From: Bacteroidota bacterium
GTDB lineage: Bacteria > Bacteroidota > Bacteroidia > Bacteroidales > Prolixibacteraceae
Reading direction: 5' to 3'
DNA length: 7,429 nucleotides
Assembly: GCA_013203755.1 (NCBI GenBank)
Contig: JABMPI010000397.1
Location: 1-7,429 of the forward strand
Shown here: one piece after another, positions 1 through 5,539 of the stretch
Position numbering within the stretch: position 1 is the stretch's first letter
Layout of the letters: the number at the start of each line of letters is the position of its first letter
Translations under genes and position numbers: made by a program
Notes under the pieces: model-generated
The model's input: only the letters and a program-made list of their open reading frames with translations
What the model was told of the DNA's origin: nothing
The model's database searches: none

Positions 1-786
1 GTAAAAACAATTTCTGAAATGGTTTCTGCAACAACATGTCCATCAGTTAACGACTGCAATAATCCAGCAGAATTGGACAAAGGAGACTGGACACTAATTT
101 ATACCGATAGTGAAGAAGTTATCGGAGAAGACGGAAAAGCTATTAATGCTTTCGATGGAGATCCTGACAGTTTTTGGCACACCGAATGGTATAATAATTC
201 GCCGGGCCAACCTCACGAAATTCGTATTGACTTGGGTAAGGAATACTTGTTAAGTAGTTTTATCTACCTTCCACGGCAAAGTAGTGCAAACGGAAGAATT
301 AAAGATTACGAGTTTTATGTATCGAATGATAAAACGAATTGGGGAACTGTAACAGAAAAGGGAGCTTTTGAAAGTGGTGCCGGTTCCAAGAAAGTTTCAA
401 TTGATGCAACCAATGGAAGATATATTAAATTCAAATCGCTATCGGAACAAAACGACAATAACTTTACTACCCTTGCCGAATTTAGTGTAGTAGGGTGTAT
501 TGACAACAGTAATACGGCCAATAATCAACTTGGAATAAGCAATATAAAAGCCTACCCAATTCCTGCAGTTGACGAAATTACCATTGATTTACCTCAAAAT
601 AAAAATTCCGAAAAATGGAGCTACCAAATTATTTCATCCACCGGACAAATAATTCTATCAGATACCTTTTATAGCGACTCTTCGTGTTATAAATTTAATT
701 TGCAAAAAATAAACGCAGGATTGTATTTTATACAATTAAAAACTGGAAATTCTTCTACATACAGAATTAAATTTATTAAAAATTAG
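1..786 (+). CDS. Secreted discoidin (F5/8 type C) domain protein with T9SS sorting domain, 5'-partial
   Basis: The frame is open to the left edge (V-K-T-I-S-E precedes the ATG at 19), so the gene almost certainly begins outside the window and that ATG is internal. Counting from that Met, residues about 25-160 form an F5/8 type C (discoidin-like) beta-sandwich. It shows the typical AINAFDGDPDSFWHTEW stretch, an IRIDLGKEY strand, and a closing GRYIKF / TLAEFSVVG pattern. This fold usually binds carbohydrate or another surface ligand. Residues about 172-255 are a type IX secretion (Por, type A) sorting domain: YPIPAVDEITIDL, then STGQ, then INAGLYFIQL, ending in a basic, hydrophobic tail. The protein is therefore expected to cross the outer membrane by T9SS and stay on or leave the cell surface. 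The missing N-terminal part would carry the signal peptide and any catalytic domain, so the overall function is unknown. The CotH-kinase gene follows after 31 bases. Confidence 0.88.
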   Translation, partial: VKTISEMVSATTCPSVNDCNNPAELDKGDWTLIYTDSEEVIGEDGKAINAFDGDPDSFWHTEWYNNSPGQPHEIRIDLGKEYLLSSFIYLPRQSSANGRIKDYEFYVSNDKTNWGTVTEKGAFESGAGSKKVSIDATNGRYIKFKSLSEQNDNNFTTLAEFSVVGCIDNSNTANNQLGISNIKAYPIPAVDEITIDLPQNKNSEKWSYQIISSTGQIILSDTFYSDSSCYKFNLQKINAGLYFIQLKTGNSSTYRIKFIKN

Positions 787-817
787 TAGAGGCTAAAAAC
801 CAAAATAACTTTTAGAA

Positions 818-2440
818 ATGGCCAATATTTCAAAAATATATTCTGTTCTATTTTTATCTTGTTTTGTTTTGTTCTCTACATTTTCAAGGGGACAAAACGT
901 AAATACCTTTTCAACTGAATTGCCTTTAGTTATTATTAATACTCAGGGACAAACAATTGTTAACGATCCAAAGGTTAACGGAAATATGAAAATAATTTCC
1001 AATACAAATGGGCTAAATCATTTTACCGACAATGCTAATGAATACAACGGATATATTGGAATAGAACTAAGAGGCAGTTCTTCACAGAATTATCCGCAAA
1101 AACCTTTTCTTTTTGAAACCCGCGATGCAACCGGATCTAACTTAAATGTCTCTTTACTAGGAATGCCAGAGGAAAACGATTGGATTTTGCTCTCCAATTA
1201 CAACGACAAATCCTTTATGCGAAATATTTTGGGTTACACTTTATTTCAACGACTAGGACATTACGCACCTCGGGCTAGACTGGTTGATGTAATTGTAAAT
1301 AACCAGTACCAGGGAATTTATATTTTAACCGAAAAAATAAAACGAGATAAAAACAGGGTAGACATCGCCAAATTAAAAGAAGAGGATATTGCAGGCGAAG
1401 AACTAACAGGTGGATATATTTTTAAAATTGATTACTGGAACAACAACGACAGCTGGGAATCGCCCTATTCTCCAATTAACCACCCCGATTTTAAAGTGCA
1501 TTTTGTTTATCACGATCCTGATTGGGACGAATTGGTCAATCAACAAAAGAATTACATAAAAAACTATGTAACTTCCTTTGAACAGGCTTTATACAGTGCA
1601 AACTACAAGGATGCAGTTCAAGGATATCCAAACTATATTGATGTAAAAAGTTTTATCGACTATTTTCTGGTAAGCGAAATTTCGCGGAATAATGATGGCT
1701 TCAAAAAAAGCCGCTATTTCCACAAAGATAAAAATGGAAAAATAGTGGCTGGCCCCGTTTGGGATTTCGACTGGGCATGGAAAAACATTAACGAATGTTA
1801 CATTTTTAAAGCCACTGATGGATCAGGCTGGGCCTACAAAGTAAACAACTGTAATCCTGGAGTAAAATCCCCCGGTTGGATGACCCGCCTGTTTTACGAT
1901 GATACTTTTAAAAATCAGGTTAATTGCGACTACTTCGACCTCCGTTCAAATATATTAAGCGACGACAATATTTATGGAATAATTGATTCTCTTTATAATG
2001 TGGTGAAAAATCCACAGGTCAAACACTTCCAAAAATGGGATGTTTTAGGCAGAAATGTTGGTGCACCAGAAGTAGGAGCTCAAGCAACAACGTACGAAGG
2101 TGAAGTTGAAAAGCTACAAGACTGGATTTCGGTTAGATTAAATTGGCTGGATAATAATATGTTAGGAGAATGCTCTACCGTTAGTACGCGTATATTAGCC
2201 GATCAAGTTCAGTATCAAATTTATCCAAATCCGGCCAGCACACAACTAAATATTTTATCAAATAAGTACATTATAGAATTTCAAATATTTGATCTTACCG
2301 GTAAAACTATTGTCAGAAATTCTTCATTGAATACGAAATTACTGCATGTGGATGTTACAGGTTTTATGCCCGGTATGTATATTGCAAAAGTATTCGATAA
2401 TAATGGAAATGTTTTCTCTGAAAAAATTATAATTAGATAA
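818..2440 (+). CDS. Secreted CotH-family kinase with C-terminal T9SS sorting domain
   Basis: This 540-residue protein begins with a signal peptide (hydrophobic residues about 8-21, likely cleavage near 25). Residues about 35-450 match the CotH family, an atypical protein kinase fold first described for a Bacillus spore-coat protein. Visible family signatures are GIELRGSSSQNYPQKP (81-96), the DWILLSNYNDKSFMRN segment (121-136), ILTEKIKRDKNRVDI (169-183), GGYIFKID (198-205) and the GPVWDFDWAW block (312-321). The two aspartates of that last block, 316 and 318, fit the metal-binding/catalytic part of the family. Residues about 466-540 form a type A Por sorting domain (IYPNPASTQLNIL, FDLTGKTI, FMPGMYIAKV, KIIIR). 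The inferred role is phosphorylating exported proteins at the cell surface; activity and substrates cannot be read from sequence. The start at 818 gives a proper signal peptide. The gene lies 31 bases after another T9SS cargo and 12 bases before the zinc-ribbon gene. Confidence 0.93.
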   Translation: MANISKIYSVLFLSCFVLFSTFSRGQNVNTFSTELPLVIINTQGQTIVNDPKVNGNMKIISNTNGLNHFTDNANEYNGYIGIELRGSSSQNYPQKPFLFETRDATGSNLNVSLLGMPEENDWILLSNYNDKSFMRNILGYTLFQRLGHYAPRARLVDVIVNNQYQGIYILTEKIKRDKNRVDIAKLKEEDIAGEELTGGYIFKIDYWNNNDSWESPYSPINHPDFKVHFVYHDPDWDELVNQQKNYIKNYVTSFEQALYSANYKDAVQGYPNYIDVKSFIDYFLVSEISRNNDGFKKSRYFHKDKNGKIVAGPVWDFDWAWKNINECYIFKATDGSGWAYKVNNCNPGVKSPGWMTRLFYDDTFKNQVNCDYFDLRSNILSDDNIYGIIDSLYNVVKNPQVKHFQKWDVLGRNVGAPEVGAQATTYEGEVEKLQDWISVRLNWLDNNMLGECSTVSTRILADQVQYQIYPNPASTQLNILSNKYIIEFQIFDLTGKTIVRNSSLNTKLLHVDVTGFMPGMYIAKVFDNNGNVFSEKIIIR

Positions 2441-2452
2441 AACTATATTAGT

Positions 2453-2734
2453 ATGAAAACCTGCCCAAATTGTCAATCGGAAGTTGAATCAAATTTCAAT
2501 TTATGTTGGAAATGCAACTACAGTTTCACGGAAAATGAAGTTGTTGAAATATTTGAAGAACAAAAAAAAGGAAGTAGAGAAATAGATTGCCTAAGATGCA
2601 GAATTCCAATGAAATTTACCGGGAACTACGACTTTTATGAAGGTGGTCTAATACAAATAATTCAAAACAGGGAATCTTTCGATTTATACCTTTGCCCGAA
2701 ATGTGGGAAAGTTGAATTTTTCAGTCCTATGTAA
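2453..2734 (+). CDS. Small zinc-ribbon protein with two CxxC pairs of pairs
   Basis: This 93-residue, probably cytoplasmic protein has four CxxC knuckles. C4/C7 with C18/C21 make a compact N-terminal zinc ribbon (CPNC and CWKC), and C46/C49 with C81/C84 make a second, wider one (CLRC and CPKC). The second half, with an MKFTG start, an EGG turn, a NRESFDLYLCPKCGKVEFF stretch and a short hydrophobic insert, resembles small uncharacterised zinc-ribbon proteins found across Firmicutes and Bacteroidota. There is no signal peptide or membrane segment. It starts only 12 bases after the CotH-kinase stop, which suggests co-transcription, although a functional link to a secreted kinase is not obvious. 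The molecular role is unknown. Nucleic-acid or protein binding would be usual for zinc ribbons, but nothing here decides it. Confidence 0.85.
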   Translation: MKTCPNCQSEVESNFNLCWKCNYSFTENEVVEIFEEQKKGSREIDCLRCRIPMKFTGNYDFYEGGLIQIIQNRESFDLYLCPKCGKVEFFSPM

Positions 2735-2743
2735 TGTTAATTG

Positions 2744-2751
2744 TAGATTTG
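2744..2751 (+). promoter_or_regulatory. Possible -7 promoter element for the WbqC-family gene
   Basis: TAGATTTG matches the Bacteroidota -7 consensus TAnnTTTG exactly and ends 16 bases before the ATG at 2768. No convincing TTG-type -33 element sits at the usual 17-23 base spacing upstream; the nearest TTG, at 2712, is too far away. This is a weak candidate for an internal promoter in an otherwise operon-like run. Confidence 0.3.
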
Positions 2752-2767
2752 TTCTGATATTTGACAC

Positions 2768-3415
2768 ATGAATCAGGAAACAAAAATACTTCTTAGCACA
2801 GCCTACTTTGCGCCCATACATTTTTATGCCAGATACATTGCACACCCCGAGGTTTACATTGAACAATTTGAACATTTCAACAAACAAACCTACCGGAACC
2901 GTTGTGTAGTTTTGGGAGGAAATGGGCAGATAACCTTAATTGTTCCGGTAATAAAAGGGCGTGGACCAAAAATCCTTATCAAGGATTTGAAAGTTGCTTA
3001 CGATATGGAATGGCAGAGAAACCAGTGGAGAACTATATTTTCAGCCTATAATTCATCACCCTATTTTGAATATTACAAAGACGATATTCAACCCCTTTTT
3101 GAAAAGAAAACGAAGTATTTATTGGATTTAAATCAATCTATCAATACAACTATTTGTGAATTACTGGAAATTGAAAACAGTTCAAAACTTACTCCCGATT
3201 TTGAATCCATCCCGGAAAATACTTTGAATTTTCGAGAAACTATTTCTCCAAAAAACAAGATTCAAACAGATACAAATTATAATGAAGTTCCTTACACTCA
3301 GGTTTTTTCTGAGAAATTTGGGTTCACACCGAACCTGAGTATTTTAGATTTATTGTTTAACGAGGGGCCAAATAGTTACTCTATTTTAGAGGAAAGTTTA
3401 AACATTAGTCAATAA
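2768..3415 (+). CDS. WbqC-family protein
   Basis: This 215-residue protein matches the WbqC-like family, named after a gene of an O-antigen cluster and common in Bacteroidota as a single-copy protein. The N-terminal third has the typical LLSTAYFAPIHFYARYI (8-24), the YIEQFEHFNKQTYRNR block (30-45) and a GNGQITLIVPV strand (51-61). The middle holds a W-rich segment, EWQRNQWRTIFSAYNSSPYFEYY (81-103). The C-terminus has YTQVFSEKFGF (176-186) and the LSILDLLFNEGP motif (190-201). The biochemical function of the family is not established; a link to surface polysaccharide or lipid biosynthesis is suggested only by the founding member's location. No signal peptide is seen, so it is probably cytoplasmic. 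It lies 33 bases after the zinc-ribbon gene, on the same strand. The length is close to that usual for the family. Confidence 0.92.
   Translation: MNQETKILLSTAYFAPIHFYARYIAHPEVYIEQFEHFNKQTYRNRCVVLGGNGQITLIVPVIKGRGPKILIKDLKVAYDMEWQRNQWRTIFSAYNSSPYFEYYKDDIQPLFEKKTKYLLDLNQSINTTICELLEIENSSKLTPDFESIPENTLNFRETISPKNKIQTDTNYNEVPYTQVFSEKFGFTPNLSILDLLFNEGPNSYSILEESLNISQ
3297..3339 (+). repeat. Nested inverted repeats inside the WbqC-family gene
   Basis: CTCAGGTT at 3297-3304 is the perfect reverse complement of AACCTGAG at 3332-3339. Two shorter hairpins compete with this outer stem: CTCAG (3297-3301) with CTGAG (3309-3313), and GGTTC (3321-3325) with GAACC (3331-3335). The region encodes the conserved YTQVFSEKFGF...LSI segment, so the symmetry may simply be a by-product of coding constraint. 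Confidence 0.5.
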
Positions 3416-3426
3416 AATACACGAAA

Positions 3427-3462
3427 ACTTTTTTCAACTTCTGTTCTTTTTACTATTCTTGC
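3427..3462 (+). promoter_or_regulatory. Probable promoter of the ThuA-domain gene
   Basis: TATTCTTG at 3454-3461 differs at one base from the Bacteroidota -7 consensus TAnnTTTG and is followed by C and A, as is common at such promoters. A T-rich tract (ACTTTTTT, 3427-3434) sits 19 bases upstream of it, roughly where the -33 element belongs. The ATG is 30 bases downstream of the element's last G. The 76-base gap after the WbqC-family gene fits a new transcription unit starting here. The same TACTATTCTTGC string occurs upstream of the minus-strand barrel gene. Confidence 0.55.
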
Positions 3463-3491
3463 ACTTAAATAATACCTAAATCAATAATCAA

Positions 3492-4250
3492 ATGAGGAAC
3501 TTACTTTTATTACTACTTTCTTTTTTAATGATAAACACTGCCAGCAATGCGCAGAAAAATCAAGAATTCGAAAAACCAATTAACATTCTGGTTTTTAGTA
3601 AAACTGCTGGTTTTCGCCATGCATCAATCTCTTCGGGATTAAAAATGCTTTCGGACAATAGCCGTGGACAAAACTGGGTGATTACTGCAACCGAAGATGC
3701 GACTTTGTTTACAGACGAGTTTTTAGCTCGTTTTGATGTTGCTGTTTTTCTAAATCCTACAGGCGATGCCATAGAAGTTGAAGGACAAGAGGCTTTCGAA
3801 AAATTTATGAAAAGCGGAAAAGGATTTGTTGGAATCCATGCTGCTGCCGATTTTGAATATGAATGGGAATTCTACGGCAATTTAAATACCGGCTATTTCT
3901 TAACTCATCCACCAGCACAAAAGGCGACCGTTATTTTTGAGAATTTCGATCACCCGGCGATGAAACCATTTGAAGGAAAAGAGACTTATACAACCATTGA
4001 CGAATGGTATTCATTCAAAGAAAATCCTCGCCCTCATGTAAATATTCTTGCTCGTTTAGACGAGAGTACAATTAAAGCGAAAGATGACAAATGGAAAATG
4101 AATGACCACCCATTAATTTGGTGGAACGAAAAAGACGGAATGCGGTCTTTCTACACTGTTTTCGGTCACACTCACGAAGCTTTCCAGGACAGATTGATTA
4201 TCGATCATATTAAAAACGCAATTAACTGGGCAGCCAAAAGAATTGACTAA
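3492..4250 (+). CDS. Exported ThuA-domain protein
   Basis: This 252-residue protein has a clear signal peptide (a run of Leu at 4-9, then FLMINTASNA, with likely cleavage before Q21) and a single ThuA domain filling the rest. ThuA proteins adopt a class-I glutamine-amidotransferase-like fold, take their name from a trehalose-utilisation gene, and are often found in sugar catabolism regions of Bacteroidota. Visible signatures are the INILVFSKTAGFRHASI start (30-46), FDVAVFLNPTGD (81-92), GFVGIHAAAD (111-120), TTIDEWYSF (167-175), HPLIWW (206-211) and the GMRSFYTVFGHTHEAF block (216-231). The substrate and exact reaction are unknown, and stand-alone exported ThuA proteins like this one are poorly characterised. 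Location is probably periplasmic, since there is no lipobox and no sorting domain. It has its own likely promoter upstream and an intrinsic terminator 23 bases after the stop, so it seems to be a single-gene transcript. Confidence 0.93.
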   Translation: MRNLLLLLLSFLMINTASNAQKNQEFEKPINILVFSKTAGFRHASISSGLKMLSDNSRGQNWVITATEDATLFTDEFLARFDVAVFLNPTGDAIEVEGQEAFEKFMKSGKGFVGIHAAADFEYEWEFYGNLNTGYFLTHPPAQKATVIFENFDHPAMKPFEGKETYTTIDEWYSFKENPRPHVNILARLDESTIKAKDDKWKMNDHPLIWWNEKDGMRSFYTVFGHTHEAFQDRLIIDHIKNAINWAAKRID

Positions 4251-4273
4251 TTTATTTCAAACTAACTATTATA

Positions 4274-4317
4274 AAAAGGGAATTTGACTAAAACCAGATT
4301 CCCTTTTATTGTTTTAT
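4274..4317 (+). terminator. Intrinsic terminator after the ThuA-domain gene
   Basis: AAAAGGGAAT (4274-4283) pairs perfectly with ATTCCCTTTT (4298-4307) across a 14-base loop, giving a 10-bp stem. It is followed by a T-rich tail (ATTGTTTTATTT). It begins 23 bases after the ThuA stop codon. The A-rich left arm may allow weak termination in the opposite direction as well. Confidence 0.8.
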
Positions 4318-4334
4318 TTAAACTTTCTAATTAA

Positions 4335-4619
4335 ATGAAGAAATCAAAAAATTGGCAGATAAGATTGGGGATTTTCCTGATGATTTTTTCTGGGGTATTC
4401 TTCGCTGCAACATTTATTATTCCCCTGTTCGATTTGCCTACAAAAACTAAAGTAATCGCCTCAACTACAAGCTTAATTTTAATGGAATTGGTTTTCTGGT
4501 CGGGTGGATTATTGGTTGGTAAAGAGCTATTTACCAAATATAAAAACCAGTTAAATCCTAAAATTTGGTTCAAAAAGAAAGAAGTTGAAAAGGAAGGCGA
4601 ATTGGAAGAAACCAAATAA
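4335..4619 (+). CDS. Small two-helix membrane protein, transporter-suffix-domain type
   Basis: This 94-residue protein has two predicted transmembrane helices, about residues 11-30 (LGIFLMIFSGVFFAATFIIP) and 42-62 (ASTTSLILMELVFWSGGLLVG). They are followed by a GKELFTKYK segment and a highly charged Lys/Glu tail (78-94). The layout, with LGIFLMIFSGVFF, an ELVFWSGGLLVGKE motif and a basic stretch, resembles the short 'transporter suffix domain' proteins of Bacteroidota and Proteobacteria, which occur alone or at the end of transporters. Its function is unknown. An equally long open frame lies antisense to it, but only the sense translation makes a credible membrane protein with a positive-inside N-terminus (MKKSKNWQIR). 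It lies between two terminator-like hairpins, and no clear promoter was seen in the short gap upstream. Confidence 0.8.
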   Translation: MKKSKNWQIRLGIFLMIFSGVFFAATFIIPLFDLPTKTKVIASTTSLILMELVFWSGGLLVGKELFTKYKNQLNPKIWFKKKEVEKEGELEETK

Positions 4620-4644
4620 AAAAAGGCTTCAAATAATGAAGCCT
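4617..4644 (-). terminator. Intrinsic terminator of the minus-strand barrel gene, possibly bidirectional
   Basis: AGGCTTCA (4624-4631) and TGAAGCCT (4637-4644) form a perfect 8-bp stem with a 5-base loop. Read on the minus strand, the hairpin is followed at once by a run of seven T (complement of 4617-4623), the classic form, and it begins 23 bases after the barrel gene's stop codon. Read on the plus strand, the T-run is delayed to 4660-4666, so termination of the small membrane-protein gene would be weaker. The T-run overlaps the stop codon of that convergent gene. Confidence 0.8.
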
Positions 4645-4667
4645 CTATAAATACAAATATTTTTTTA

Positions 4668-5249
4668 TTAGAATATTTTAAATCCTACAGATACCATAAA
4701 CGTTTGGTTTTTCCCATCAAAACTTGGAGCCTGGTATAAATTATTACTTCCATGTTCCATTCTGGCATCCACCGTTACAAACAATATATCGACTCCAACA
4801 CCATACTGAAATCCAATATAATTATCCTCGTAATATTCTTTGGTAAGCAATTTATCGCCTTCTATACTTTTTGAAGTTAAAAAACTAAATACTGGTCCTG
4901 CAACCGCATGAAAATCAAAAGCATCTCCTTTAATTAATTTAACACCAAAAAGTATTGGCACATCAACCGTACTATAATTAAAAGAGGTAGCCGTTTGAAT
5001 AATACCTGCACTTAAATCTCCACCCTTTGCACTAAAATAAGCTTCGGGCTGAACAAAAACACGCCCCCAACCCACTCGACCAAAAGCTCCAACATGTGAC
5101 TTTAATATAGATTCAGACGAATAATTATCGATATCAAAACTCATTTTCGAAATATTAATTCCTGCTTTTATTCCTACATCGAATGTAGGTTGTGCGTTTA
5201 CGGAAATCGCCGCTAAAAAGAGTAATGTAGAAAATACGATTTGTTTCAT
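4668..5249 (-). CDS. PorT-like outer-membrane beta-barrel protein
   Basis: This 193-residue protein has a signal peptide (MKQIVFSTLLFLAAISVNA, likely cleavage before Q20). The rest is made of alternating amphipathic strands typical of small eight-stranded barrels: FDVGIKAGINIS (23-34), HVGAFGRVGWGRVFVQPEAYFSAKGG (52-77), VDVPILFGVKLI (95-106), FDFHAVAGPVFSF (111-123), YIGFQYGVGVDILFVTVDARMEHG (144-167) and a final TFMVSVGFKIF ending in Phe. This terminal aromatic residue is the usual signal for outer-membrane barrel insertion. The G-KAGIN-S start and the 'VDVPIL' strand are hallmarks of the PorT-type barrel family that is abundant in Bacteroidota. Most members have no known function. It is transcribed alone, with a promoter-like element 84 bases upstream of its start and an intrinsic terminator just after its stop. 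Confidence 0.9.
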   Translation of the reverse strand: MKQIVFSTLLFLAAISVNAQPTFDVGIKAGINISKMSFDIDNYSSESILKSHVGAFGRVGWGRVFVQPEAYFSAKGGDLSAGIIQTATSFNYSTVDVPILFGVKLIKGDAFDFHAVAGPVFSFLTSKSIEGDKLLTKEYYEDNYIGFQYGVGVDILFVTVDARMEHGSNNLYQAPSFDGKNQTFMVSVGFKIF

Positions 5250-5333
5250 GGTTTCATTTTTAATTTGAACGATAAATTTACTTTCTAAGTATTTTATCTA
5301 TGTACTTTTTTAATACTTTAATAAATTACAAGA

Positions 5334-5374
5334 GCAAGAATAGTACAAAATAAAAGTATAATGTGGCAAAAAAG
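5334..5374 (-). promoter_or_regulatory. Probable promoter of the outer-membrane barrel gene
   Basis: On the minus strand, TATTCTTGC (5342-5334) is a one-mismatch version of TAnnTTTG followed by C. An upstream ACTTTTTTGCC stretch (about 5375-5365) resembles a -33 element with somewhat long spacing. The 12 bases TACTATTCTTGC are identical to those in front of the ThuA-domain gene. The implied 5' untranslated leader is about 75-80 bases. Confidence 0.5.
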
Positions 5375-5426
5375 TAAATTTCAAAATATTTGATTTTGGT
5401 TTAAAATTAATGCTTTTAAAAAAAGA

Positions 5427-5449
5427 ACAACTACTAAGTTGTAAACAAC
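5427..5449. repeat. Three-part alternating inverted repeat ACAAC / GTTGT / ACAAC
   Basis: The AT-rich intergenic region 5250-5539 contains ACAACT (5427-5432) paired with AGTTGT (5437-5442) over a 4-base loop. The same GTTGT (5438-5442) can instead pair with ACAAC (5445-5449) over 2 bases. The two pairings exclude each other. The element lies about 90 bases before the DUF1800 start and could be an operator, but the repeats are short. Apart from this and the minus-strand promoter, nothing definite was seen in the gap. Confidence 0.35.
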
Positions 5450-5539
5450 ATAAATTTAACCACATTAGAAAATTAAAAACACTAAACTAAAACAATCTCT
5501 AATTGTCGTTATGAATACTATAGACTATAATTTAAAAAA

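Noticed and set aside
315..521. 68-residue minus-strand open frame
   Set aside because: It lies wholly antisense to the discoidin domain, has no recognisable domain, and the plus-strand frame has clear family features.
793..816. CTAAAA / TTTTAG inverted repeat between the discoidin and CotH genes as a terminator
   Set aside because: The stem is only 6 bp and almost pure A/T, with no T-tract after it. The 31-base gap looks more like an operon spacer.
2684..2887. 67-residue minus-strand open frame
   Set aside because: It spans the end of the zinc-ribbon gene and the start of the WbqC-family gene on the opposite strand, with no recognisable features.
3560..3772. 70-residue minus-strand open frame
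   Set aside because: It is antisense to the start of the ThuA domain, whose plus-strand frame is a full-length family match.
4331..4615. 94-residue minus-strand open frame mirroring the small membrane-protein gene
   Set aside because: Same length as the sense frame, but its translation lacks a coherent two-helix layout, whereas the sense protein has two helices, a charged tail and transporter-suffix resemblance. The terminators on either side also fit the sense gene.
5391..5398. TGATTTTG as a -7 element for the DUF1800 gene
   Set aside because: One mismatch to TAnnTTTG at a critical base, no -33 element at proper spacing, and about 140 bases from the start codon.
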